Below, piece by piece: positions 10,675 through 21,120 of a DNA stretch of 64,000 nt (positions within the stretch are counted from its first letter, which is position 1; every line of letters begins with the position of its first letter). Source of the stretch: Kappaphycus alvarezii (lineage: Eukaryota > Rhodophyta > Florideophyceae > Gigartinales > Solieriaceae); contig NADL03000462.1 of NCBI GenBank assembly GCA_002205965.3, positions 1 to 64,000 on the forward strand, read 5' to 3'. The translations under genes were made by a program, and so were the position numbers. The notes under the pieces are model-generated. The model saw only the letters and a program-made list of their open reading frames with translations. It was not told the origin of the DNA and did no database searches.

Positions 10675-11307
10675 TTAAGCGACCGCACAAGAAATATTCG
10701 GGCGATTGTGAGATTTACAAGCAAGCTTTACACGGAGTGAGCGGTAGTCCTCAAACGATGAGTCTTCAGCAAAAGTGTAAAGCTTAGAGATGGATGAGCT
10801 TTGTGAGAGGACGATAATATTGGGCGTGGTAGAGGTACGAACACCAGCGAACGTGACGTTGTCTAACTTAGATTCCCTAGAATCAAATTTCTCAAGAATT
10901 TTTCCTGGAAGACGAAAAAAGGCGTTGTTGCCAAAAAAGATCTTATTATCAACACAGACACCTACCAGGCCTTGTATCACACCAGAATTACTCGAAGGGA
11001 ACAGATCCATGTCACTTAAGTACGGTGAAAGTGCGAGGTCTTCTTTAAGGTGTACAGCCGTTGTGTGATTCCAGTAATCTCCAGCATCCGGTAGACTGTA
11101 GAGGTGCTTGAGTAATTTTATAATCTTATCAACTGGGAGTCGCAACTGAGGAGGGGGTCTTAAGTAGACATTTCGGCAGAGACCCTCAGAAGACTGAAGG
11201 TAAGCATGACTGACATCGTTGCTCCAGATGCGAAGTTTGTGGATTGCCGCGAGTGAGGAGATGACTCTGGTTGAGTATTGTCTTAACTTCGTGGAGTTAT
11301 TAACCAA
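10675..11307 (-). pseudogene. Copia reverse transcriptase remnant
   Basis: A 210-codon stretch with the copia RT core: DVSHAYLQS (first catalytic Asp, usually DVKTAFL), VYLRPP, LLKHLYSLPDAGDYWN (usually LYGLKQAPRxW), and VGVCVDN in place of YVDD. The second Asp of the YVDD box is replaced by Asn, so catalysis should be lost. Confidence 0.65.
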
Positions 11308-12084
11308 TAAGTTTTATCCTTGTCACGAAGTCCTTGTGCGACAAATCGAGCTTTGTAGATGGGTGCGTCTGTTTCGACATTTTTGATCGTAAGGACGAAT
11401 CCACCATTCAAAATGTTAGCGTTCTTTGGAAGATGCGACTTTGAAACAGTAGTTCAGACCTTAGGTTCCAGGAGGCCTTGTATTTTTGTACGTATAGCGT
11501 CCATAAATTTCGGGAGATATCTACAAGTATCTTTGGGATTGAGCGTCTCTGAGAGGTAGACGGGTAATTGCTTTGGTGGTTTATGATTGAATGTAGCTAA
11601 CATGAAGTATACAATTGCAGCGACTTTGTCTCCGCTGGTAGGTGGTGGTTCAAAGTTCGTTTGTGCGGAAGAAGATTAGTCACTGAAAACTGAATTTCAG
11701 TTTCAGTTTCTATCCTTGTCGATGAAGGCTTGTTTTCCTACAATACGTAAGATTTTGTACATTCAAAGCCGTTTGATATGCTTCTTCTCACGATACACTA
11801 ATACCTCTTGACCTGGTTCGAAGTTCACATTAGAGGGAAAAGGAATGTTGGCTCAAAGTGCCTTTTGAATAAGCAGCCCGGAGGTAATGGTTCCATTTCT
11901 GCCCTAGCGATGGATAAAGCGCGCATACTTTCTGCCTTATTGGGGAGGTTATTGGGGAAAGGAAGAAATCGAGGGAGGGTGGCGAAGACAAGCAGGGAGG
12001 GGACAAGACCATCTGCATTCATGATATCGTTCATGGCTTTGATTCAAAGGGAAATAATGATATGTGGGTCTAGTTTGAGTTATT

Positions 12085-12762
12085 CTAGGGAGACTTTGAG
12101 GTAGATTCTGCGCAACGGGTCGTGGTATTTTTCGCCAGCTCCAAGCGAATTATGGCTTTCAACATTTGAGAGATCAAGTTTGGTACCTGCCATTGAAGCA
12201 ATGTCTTGGAAGCGAGCCGAAGTGAAGACGGAGCCTTGCTCAGTGCAAATAGTGTCTGGGTAACCGGTGTAAATGGTGGCCCAACATTGAAGAGAAGTGT
12301 ACCAAATATCTTCAATCGATTCGCCTTGTAGGAAGCGGGCTGCCTAAAAATTTGTACCGAGTTCTACGACGTGGAGGACGGGTTTGGGAACGTTTTTGGT
12401 ATGGAGAAACATGAGGTCCAGAGATATCTTTGAATTGAAGGCTATTTCTACTGGAGACGAAACTTTGAATGATTGGGGTAGAGGGGGAAAATATTCACAA
12501 GTCCGACATGAATCTGTAATTTTTTGTAAAATTCTTTTCGTTTCAGGGGTTGCCTTGTCAGGGTGTGCTCTATCGATGATTTTATAAAGTTTGTGGGTGG
12601 AGGGGTGAAAGAAGTGGTAGTGGAGACTACGTAACTGACGTTGGGAGAAAAGTACGGAGGCGTAGTCCCATTCAAGGTAAAAATGTCCATGCTTTCGAGT
12701 GAGGGGCAGTGACCAATTTGAATTCTTGCGTAAGAGGAGATTTTCAACGTTATCGGCGACAA
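12085..12762 (-). pseudogene. Copia integrase remnant
   Basis: Reverse-strand pieces in shifting frames. Around 12,500-12,700 the reading resembles a zinc-binding (HHCC) region, with TRQPLKRK and CRTCEYF-like words when frames are combined. Around 12,085-12,315 an integrase-core-like reading appears, with a DTICTEQGSVF-type segment in one frame. No continuous domain survives. The call rests mostly on position between the Gag and RT remnants. Confidence 0.4.
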
Positions 12763-13390
12763 TGCTTTCCCCGTCCGGACTTAGAGACCTAGTAACATAG
12801 GTATATCCGCAGTGACAACATCCATACTGATTGCTATGAAGGAACGATCAGGGCAAATCATAAGAACTAGAAGAATCCCAATACAAGTAAAGGTTCCATC
12901 ACCGAAGCGAAAGACGGTATTTGACTGGTTAGGAGTCATTTTGCGTCCAGTCATTTTGCTATATGAAGCTTCTTTTTTGCCCTATAACTGCCTTTTGAGT
13001 ACCAAAGTCTATATAGACACCATTGAAGCGAGAAAGGGACGAGGTTGTGAAATCCGATATCTTGGTATAGAGGACATTGGCAAGAGTACAGGGAGTACCT
13101 GTTGCATTACATCTCTGGTAGGGGGAAGAAAGGATATGACTGCGACTTGTTGGTACATCCCTTTCAAAAGTCCATTGAATCGTTTTTAGTGTCATCAAGG
13201 GGCATAGAAATGGGAGGCTGAGCATAAATAATTTTGTCTGAGGATAAGGGGCCGAATGCAGGTTCAGCGTTGGACTCCTCGACAAGGTTTATCTCTGGGT
13301 TTTCAAATAAGCGGGTAGCATAAATACTATCTGGATGGGAACTATCGTCAAGTTCTGAAAAATTGTCGATAGTTTCGAGAAGTACTCGTT

Positions 13391-14806
13391 TCAAGACTTG
13401 AGTTTCTTGATTTGGGTATTTCTTGGAATAAAAACGAAGGTGATTTTCGGAGATTTTTTTGATATTCTTGGGATGGGAGCATTTGCTGAGAAACAGATTT
13501 TTCCGCAGTTACAGCAATGCAGAGGGGGTGAGGGGGAAGGGTTGAAGTCATAGTGACGGGGATGTGGTCGGGATGGATTGCTTTGGGAGTATGGGTGTTT
13601 AGGAAGGGAACGAGAGTACATAGGCTGCCCAGAAGCAAAGTACGTGGACGCTGATGCGATAGGTTTAGAACTTCGATTGAGTGCAATAGAAGATTCTTCC
13701 TCTGTTTGAATTGCAACGTGCAGTTTCGACAGTAGGTCTTGGTACGTCATTTCGTAGTTTGTTGCATGTGTGAGAACGTTTGTTTACCAAGAGCATCCTG
13801 CAACCGCGACGCGGAGCAATTCAATTTTTTTCGCTTTGCTTGTGACGGGGGATACGCGGTTCGTATTTGATAATAATCGAATTAATTTTGTCCAGAGCTG
13901 CCGAAAGCGAAGGGGAGGACGCGAGATGGTCTTCAACGTGCAAGTTGCGAAGGTATCGGTAGAACTGATATTGACGTGAGATCGGATTAAACTGGTTGTC
14001 GATCGTGGCAATAGCTGTACCGAAATCTGCGAAACAATCCTCAATATTATTTTGATAATACACAAGGGCATCATCGCGGAAAAATAAATGGAAGAATTGC
14101 ATTTTCTGTTCTTGGGACAAAAGGAAGTATCGAGCCGCGTATTGGTACTTGGTGACGAAGGAATATGAATTTTCCGTATCGGAGTATTCCCTAGCGGCCC
14201 AATTGAACCGCTGTGACATATAATGTCCTGGTTGTTTCCATTGGACGGGGAAGGAGATAGAGAAAGAGGGTTTAATGGAACAAGTTCTGGGCCACGGAAA
14301 ATAGCGGAGGCGATATTCTCGAAAATGTTATCAAAGGTTCTAGCAACGACAACATTAAGATTTTGAGGTAACGATTTAAATTTTCTGTAAAGAAGTGGAT
14401 TTGATATCATTTTTCGTCCGAACAGAAATTCAGGTTTCAAATCTTCGCGAAAGACGTCGCACAACTCATTTCCCATGAGAATTTCGTCAGACGCGTAGCC
14501 ACGGGTTGTGTCAACGAAATTGCATCGTTGTTCGTTTGGGAAGGTCACTCCTGAGTAAAACAAATTTTGGTGACTATTTGCTTGATTGGGTACTGTGAGG
14601 TGAGTGGGGGGCGGCGGGATTGCATGGGGAATAGTGACACCGGGATGAATAGGTAAAGGAAAGGGTGGTGCAGAAGATTCATTAATATGGGGGACAGGGG
14701 AATTCTGTCTGGAAGGGGGGGATTGCAAGGGAATATTGTATTGATGAGGTGGAGCGCAGAGTTTATATGAGTGAATTTGTCGATTCGCCTGGGGTGGAAC
14801 TTGCAT
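13391..14806 (-). pseudogene. Copia Gag remnant
   Basis: Overlapping reverse-strand ORFs carry a Pro/His-rich N-terminal part (14545-14806), a capsid-like helical part (13821-14219, containing FNWAAREYSDTENSYSFVTK and YQYAARYFLL) and a nucleocapsid-like part (13391-13750, containing HCCNCGKICF). The last keeps the first two Cys of a zinc knuckle but has lost its His/Cys end. There are at least two frame changes. Confidence 0.55.
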
Positions 14807-14821
14807 TTGTGGTGTATCATT

Positions 14822-16616
14822 GGTTCGTGACCCTGAGAAGGGTCGTCACCAGATGCGGAGCCATTCAGAGCGACGATTGGAGAAGGTAGGAGCCTCGACG
14901 TTCAGAAAGTCTCTGTAATGTTCGCTTGTGGGGGTCAGAGTCTTTGTGTAACAGTAATTACGTAATTTTGCAAACAGTACACTCAAACGTCTTGCGGCTC
15001 TTTTGCGCACGCGCGATTTTTCAACGCGGTAGAGGGTAGCGCCTACCCTGTCAGGGAGGTTATCTAAGGGAGTGGTGCAACGAGGGGTGTTGATTGCGCG
15101 GATCACAGTGGGGTGGGCGCTGGTAACTGATCTGTGAGGGGCGGTGCTGATGTCGGTTGCGGTGGATGGGGCTGGGCGTGTGTTTTGAGAAGCAGGATGG
15201 GAGCGGAGGGGGGGCACAGGAAAGGCGAGGGGGCGAGGGACGGGAAGAGGATTGTTGAGAAGATGACGGGGTCGGGTGGTGAGGACGGGAGCAGGCCGGG
15301 AGCGGAAGGGGAGTACACGAGTAAAGGCCGGGGCGAAATGGCCAGAGCGATTACTTCTGGATGGGCTGAGTATAGTAGAATGGTCTTGAAAGTCCTCTCA
15401 ACAGGTGGAATTTCAGAAGCAAAGCTTCTTCGGGAGACCAGTCTAGCTGGGCTAGACAGCTACGGTACTAGCAGGGTGGAGCGACCCTACGTCGCGCTCG
15501 TAAGGACTACGACGATGCCCTAGGGTCCCCCAGGAATACCTGGAATGGTGCTCAAAGAAGGAAAAGGGGAGAAATGGTTAGTTGGGGTAGGCGGTCCTAC
15601 CCAGAGAAACGCCCGAAGGGGTTAGTAAAGGAGACTACTACGGTCACTGTGTCTACGACGTACACTAGTAGCGCCGTCTACTCCGGGCGCACGCTAGGGA
15701 TTCTAACTATAGTGATCCCGTGCAGCGCTAGGCTTGCTGGTCACAAAACTAGGCAACACCTAGACAAACTACACCGAGACTACTCCGGCCTTCGGTGCTG
15801 CTGGCCAGGGAATTGAAAAGGGGTTTGTTGTTGATCCTCGTTCTTCATATTTACTGGTAGGGCTCCCAAGGCCGGAGGGCCTAAGTAGTAACAGTGCCAC
15901 CTACTGTGGCACTGTCAGCTAAGTAGTCCTACAGTAATTACTAAACTAAAGGAACAATTAAAGGGATAAAATTAATTGCCATCGACCTTACACGTGGGCC
16001 TTAAACGTGGCAGCTACACCTGAAAACTGGAGAGGACAGCCTTTCCATATTGTGGTAGATACATTATGCGCGCGCGAAAATTAAAGGCCAGGTTCCCGCA
16101 TTAGGGGGCGTGACGAGGGAGTGCGTCCGGCAACTTCCTCCTCGGTTTGGACCAGTCGGGAGCCTGGAGTGAGTCCGCAGAGGCGTCCGAGTATTTCGAT
16201 GAGGATTATTCGGACGGCTAATAGGCGTGGTAGCCTGTAGGTCCTTCTGTGATCAGCTGGGGTCGTTCTAAGCCCTTTTCTTACTTCCATCCACTGTTAG
16301 TTATCTTTTAGGTAGCTTTAGAGTCAGCCGTAGGCCGGGTTATATCTTTGTTAGGCATCGAACTACTGGTCGTCTTTTTAGCAGAGATAAGCACACCAAA
16401 CTTTACAAATAAAGTCTTTAATATCTTGAGTCGGGCGACGAAAACGATAGCAGCGGCGGACAATGCGGCGGCGAACGATGCGGCAGCGAAGGACTCGGGT
16501 AGAAGGATGAAGATGATTACGGGGCATTAGGGTAGAAGAAGAGGGGGTTTGGGTAAAGTTAATGGGCCTATTTCCCTTAAATTCGCGAATTTAGGGATAA
16601 CGGAGCCCGTTTTCTT
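14822..16616. other. Unexplained segment inside the copia element, with a hairpin
   Basis: About 1.8 kb between the Gag remnant and the 5' LTR. It has no recognisable protein on either strand. The part at 15,350-16,060 is unusually rich in CTAG-containing words and short inverted repeats. The best is a perfect 10-bp stem, acagtgccac/gtggcactgt, with a 5-nt loop at 15891-15915. It may be an inserted short element or a long structured leader. Confidence 0.35.
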
Positions 16617-16899
16617 TGAACTGACTGGCTAGATTAAACTTTGTGAAATAGATAGCTAGTTCAGGCCGCTACTCGGCCGAACCGCGGTATTTATTTTACT
16701 CTAGGTAAACTAGCAAAGGCAAAATTACATTGACTAAAGGTAGCAGGTCTAGGTCTGTAGGAGACCGCAGGCCCGTCAAACTGTGTAGATTCTAACTTTT
16801 TGCTACCCAGCGAAGTACGGCAACAAGGGATACTACGATAGGAAGCAGACTTCGCCCCAACAGGATGAAACTAATAGAAGAAGCGCCACCTATAAGGGA
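16617..16899 (-). repeat. 5' LTR of the 9.6-16.9 kb copia element
   Basis: Partner of 9571-9850. It shares words such as ggctagattaaactttgtga, gaccgcaggcccgt and cctataaggg. No obvious primer-binding site is visible next to it. Confidence 0.7.
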
Positions 16900-17194
16900 T
16901 TGTCGAGGGATTCAGGGCTTACACAGAGCATTACAGTAACGCCTGGAACAAACATCCAACTCAGTGCAACCTGCAGGAATCCTTTACCCGAACAACACCC
17001 TCAACGAACTGCGTAACAGGTTATGGTCCCAGTTTACGTTGCCCCTGTGGTCACGGGTTGTTTTCAGGTTGTATCAGAGGCTTCAATTGACGCCAAACTT
17101 TCCGAAGAATATGTCTTACACTTGTAGTTGAGCGAAAGGAGTGACTCCGGTCGAAGTTATGCATTGAAAACAAGCTAACCTCGCTCATGCGAGG

Positions 17195-18684
17195 GTCTTT
17201 GAGTCCAAAGCTTACGTTCATGTTCCTAAGGCAAAGCGCAATGATAAATTTTCACCTCTTGCTGAAGAGGGCATATTGTTTGGCTAAGACCACGGTAATG
17301 ATTATAGAATCTTTCATCCCCCCTGAAAAAATGTTTTGATTACTCAAGACGTTGATTTTATGGAATGTGAAACTTCGCAGTCATCTGATGCCACTGGTCT
17401 GATGGTTCGAATCGACGCGGTTGACTTTGAAACTGATGAAAAAATTCAGGATATGGATGAAGAGACTCCTCAGGAAGTACGGTCCGGTAATGTGTAAAAT
17501 GATGATTCACCCTCGGCAACACTTGAACACATTCCTCTTGGTACCTCTGGACGTCATCAGATTTCCAATGCAGTAAATCCACCTGACTGCTTCTGTTTCA
17601 ACGCATTGTGTTTAGTTACTGATTTAACCTCCAATGCTGGTCGACTAGACTTACCAACTACATTTAAAGAGGCCGTCAGCAGACCTGACCTTTCCTCATG
17701 GTGTGAGGCAATGGATGAAGATATATCATCTCTGAGCCAGCTACAGACGTGGTCGTTGGTAAGCCTACCTAAGGGGAGAAAGTGCGTAAAAACGAAATGT
17801 GTGTATGACCTGAAAACTTATAATAAAGTAAATATCGAAAGATACAAAGCGATATTATCGTACAGGGCTTTATAAAAAGGCATGGGGTACACTACCACGA
17901 TTTTTTCTCCCCCGTTGCCAAATACACTACGTTCCAGATATTCACTGCTCTTAATATCCTTCATAGAGGGGATGCTACATCACTGGATATCAAGGGCGGG
18001 TTAATAAATGCTAAACTTTCAGAGGAGATCTGCGTTGCGCAACCTGAAGGGTACGAGCAGTGGGAATCTGCAGGCAAAGTCTAGCGGTTAAATAAGGCAC
18101 TATACGGACTTAAACTAGCTTCAAAGGTATGGAGGTACTTGTTTCACGTATTCATTGTCTCTATTTGGTTCAAAAATTCCCATGCTGACCCTAGTATTTA
18201 CTTCAAACGAAATGGAGCAGCCTTGACCGTGTTGCTGGTATATGTCTATGAAATCAGGCTAATTGGCAATAAAACTTCGGATATCGAACAAAATTTAGCT
18301 TAAATTCGTGCTAAGTTCACTACACGAATCGAAAATAGCTCCAATTTTCTTTGTATCGTTAGCGAGACGATATCTTCCGGTACAAAGCTTCACCACCGTC
18401 CCCTTATTGACCAAATGATGAAGTCCTTTGGAATGGAGATCTGTAGCCCTGTGAATTTCCCGCCAGTGCCAGGCACTGACCTTAGCATCGCCGGCAGTGT
18501 GCGTGAGGGGTAGCCATCAGATGAGGTCGAAAAGACGCCCTATCAACATCTTGTGGGCTGGCTTCTGGATCTGTCCAACGCGACAAGGCCTGACATTGCG
18601 CACGCTATTGGATACCTTTCCCGATTCAAGCATGGCAGCATCGCGAATTGAAACCCCGAAAGTGGTCGCACTGGTGAGAATTTA
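17195..18684 (+). pseudogene. Ty1/copia integrase C-terminus and RT remnant
   Basis: Plus-strand reading with many stops. AYVHVPKAKRNDKFSPLAEE and LITQDVDF mark the integrase C-terminal region. A linker follows, then EAMDEDISSLSQLQTWSLV and KCVYDLKTYN open the RT. RT words LNKALYGLKLASKVW, LVYVYEIRLIG (YVDD degraded) and TPYQHLVGWLLDLSNATRPD follow. The reading breaks at about 18,684, where a LINE fragment is inserted. No LTR pair could be assigned with certainty. Confidence 0.65.
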
Positions 18685-19034
18685 ATTTAAATTGTATCTT
18701 TATCACTGTGATATGTATTTGCAACACTGTGAAGTAATTACAACATTGATTTTGAACTGGGTGGCTAAATCCTACGTATTGAGGGTTAAGACATATAACA
18801 GAAGCCGCACATGTGGACCAAATATCGTAGCTAAGTTTCTGATACAAGCGAGTCTTCACTTCCCCAGTAGAACATCAGCTGCGATACGGGAAAGCTGCCA
18901 TGTATTTCTCTATGACCTTTGAGGATGTCTTGGAAAGTGAGCCTAGCGAGTCAAAAGCCAGCGGAAAAAAGCTCCATCCTAACCTCGATCGTCCCGTCAG
19001 GACCTCTCCAGGAATGTCAGCCACTTTCGTGGTT
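18685..19034 (-). mobile_element. LINE-type 3' fragment inserted into a copia remnant
   Basis: The minus-strand reading VKTRLYQKLSYDIW-STCAASVIC matches a near-identical reading at 38,788-39,009. The type of sequence is the C-terminal tail that follows the RT in non-LTR elements. The flanking copia sequence is repeated at 19,708-19,760 without the insert (gaaaatttaatttatgtg), which defines the insertion. An 8-bp tttaattt/tttgattt pair at the two junctions looks like a diverged target-site duplication. Confidence 0.6.
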
Positions 19035-19210
19035 TGATTTGTGTGTTTTCGGCATTGCTTACTGTCCTATAGGGTATAGGAAGTAAATGCAAGATGTATT
19101 AGTCCTTACACCACTCTGTGGTACCCTGGGTGATGGATGGTGTTGAAATAGGCTGTAAGTTACCTTAGTGTACCACTTGATATGCCAGTGCATGTAGCTT
19201 GGTGTTCCAT
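19035..19210 (+). repeat. Direct repeat, copy 1 (LTR-like)
   Basis: Begins tgtgttttcggcattgctta and runs through tgttgaaataggct to catgtagcttggtgtt. It aligns with 19737-19912. The internal TGTTGAAAT word is typical of a copia LTR start, so the repeat probably includes an LTR edge. Confidence 0.55.
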
Positions 19211-19219
19211 GTCTTTTTT

Positions 19220-19570
19220 CTACATGTTTGCATCGTGTAGTTTCTTATTCCTTATTTTGTTGGCGCAGTTAATCGCCTCTGCCCTGTATCGTTTGCGACT
19301 AGATACATTAAATCCCATTACCATGGAACGATCCATATCAAGGAGGATGTGGTTCAGTCGTTCTGCACGACCATTCGATTCCGGCGAATATGGACAGGTG
19401 AGTTGGAGCACAATGCCACGCTCCGAAACCTGTTCACGCAATCTCTTGCATACATACTCATCTGCACCATCAGAACGATCTATTTCATACATACTCATCT
19501 CCACCATCAGAACGCACGAACCTTACTCTTTTGCGATTCAGTAGTATAAGGCGTGAAATAGATCCATTGA
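19220..19570 (-). pseudogene. Copia integrase core fragment
   Basis: A reverse-strand reading of about 100 residues containing RSDGADEY (second catalytic Asp region, usually SDNGGEY) and LTCPYSPESNGRAERLN (the catalytic Glu region, usually PxxNGxxER). It is opposite in strand to the copia remnant to its left and sits between two direct repeats, so it comes from a separate or inverted element. Confidence 0.65.
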
Positions 19571-19736
19571 ATAGGTTCTCCTTTTCTAAAAGTGTGCCTC
19601 TGAGCGAGGGGCATCATTGAAATACTTTTTTTGTAGACCGCTCAGTTGCACAAGAGATCCAGCGCATGTGGCTCGGTGTTTAACACTTTTGATAACTTAT
19701 GTGCTCAGTGGTCACACTGGTGAAAATTTAATTTAT

Positions 19737-19912
19737 GTGTTTTCGGCATCACTTACTGTCCCTTGAGGTATAGGAATGAGGCGTAAGATGTCTGATTCCT
19801 TACAGAACTCTATGGTCCCCAGAGTCAGAGGGTGTGTTGGAATGGGCTTTGTGTTCACTCAGTGCACCACTTGACATGCCAGTACATGTGGCTTAGTGTT
19901 TGATATGTTTTC
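19737..19912 (+). repeat. Direct repeat, copy 2 (LTR-like)
   Basis: Partner of 19035-19210, with tgttggaatgggct in place of tgttgaaataggct. A third partial copy of its end (catgtggctcggtgtttaac) lies at 19,667. The pair brackets the integrase fragment. Confidence 0.55.
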
Positions 19913-20099
19913 CCGACACTGAAAACCGCTGGAACTGGAATTCCATTTCCGCAGGCACTATTTCATTGCCAGCGGACCTCTAACGAGATCTTCTGATATG
20001 CTCTAACGGGAGCGTTGTACTGGAAGTACTGCCAAAATATCTTCTGTCCCTATCCATTTACAGAACGGTCTTCAAAGAAGGATGGGATTCCGTCCTCGG

Positions 20100-21120
20100 A
20101 CTTACCATGCGGATATGATCCCCGCGCCTAAAACTCTCCAGCCCTGACAAAAAAGATATTGAAAACTGCCTTTTCGCATTCTTGACTACACCTTTAAACT
20201 CAGTCCATATTCGAAAAGTTCATTTGCTGTATCCACAGACCCAAATGCAGAGTCTTCCTAAACAAGACGATTTGAATGAAACCAAGGCTCTGTAAGCCGA
20301 AGGCTCTCCAATGGCGAAATAATTGACCTCCTATGCCGTTTTATATCCTCCACGAATCCACTGACCAAAGACTATCTTCTGTCAGTGCTTTCAGCTTCCG
20401 TGTAGCGGCTGAATTTAATACATGAGACTAGTGCCTCGAAAATGTTCCTCGAAATTATTTTTCCAAACATCGCCAATGGAATGTATTTGGATGTAGACAG
20501 TGTACTCACAAGTGAACATCTACTTGTGAACCCGAATCTGCATAGAAATATGAGAGTTCCAAAAAACTTTATAATTTCACCAGCTGTTGTATGCATGCGC
20601 CCACCATTAGCGAGATTCCGGTTTGTAAGTCCGATAATTGTGGAAAAGTGTTCGAGGGGAAACATACAAAGGGAAAAAATCGTGCGGAGTCTTCTTATAC
20701 TCGATAATGTCGTTTTTTTATGACCTTGAATGTACGTATACCCTGCTGGACCAATTACAATCCATGGCCAATGTGCCGTTAATCTATTCAACGGTAGTAA
20801 TACCTCCTGATTGGCCTAAATTTTTTTCCATGCACTTTTCTGCATAGCCCTCCTACTCCGGTCATCTCATTGGCATCTTCTCTAGTTTCTTCTTCAGAAG
20901 CTTGACAATTCGGCACTTCGACCAAGGTATCATATTTCTCTATTTCATTGAACGTTGCTGGGCCACCTTCGGATGCTTCTTCTGGCTCTGTCTTGACAAT
21001 TTTCAAGCTGAAGCGCTTTTATTCGGTCCTGAGTGGACCAGTCTGCGGTGACCGAAGTCTAACGTCTTCCGGTAGATGTTCTAGTTCGCGCAGGGTTAGT
21101 TTAGTAGTTGATTTTTCCAT
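20100..21120 (-). pseudogene. piggyBac-like transposase remnant (DDE_Tnp_1_7 family)
   Basis: Reading begins at the ATG at 21120 (MEKSTTKLTLRELEHLPED), meets an in-frame TAA at 21019-21021, and continues acidic to about 20,788. A shifted frame (20372-20791) then gives the conserved N-terminal core of piggyBac transposases: FPLEHFSTIIGLTNRN, a TAGEIIKFFGTLIF segment, PLAMFGKIISRNIFEAL and CIKFSR. Beyond 20,372 the reading QSLVSGFVEDIKRHRRS is typical of the next conserved segment. The catalytic Asp-containing part is not recognisable. At least one stop and one frameshift make it inactive. I did not find terminal inverted repeats. Confidence 0.65.

Larger units (their letters stand above)
9571..16899 (-). 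mobile_element. Degraded Ty1/copia LTR retrotransposon
   Basis: Two similar direct repeats (9571-9850 and 16617-16899) flank about 6.8 kb whose coding remnants all lie on the minus strand. From right to left the order is Gag, protease region, integrase, reverse transcriptase, RNase H, which is the Pseudoviridae (Ty1/copia) order. Frames are repeatedly shifted and stopped, so the element is dead. A long region without recognisable coding (14.8-16.6 kb) sits between the 5' LTR and Gag, which is unusual and may include a later insertion. Confidence 0.75.
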
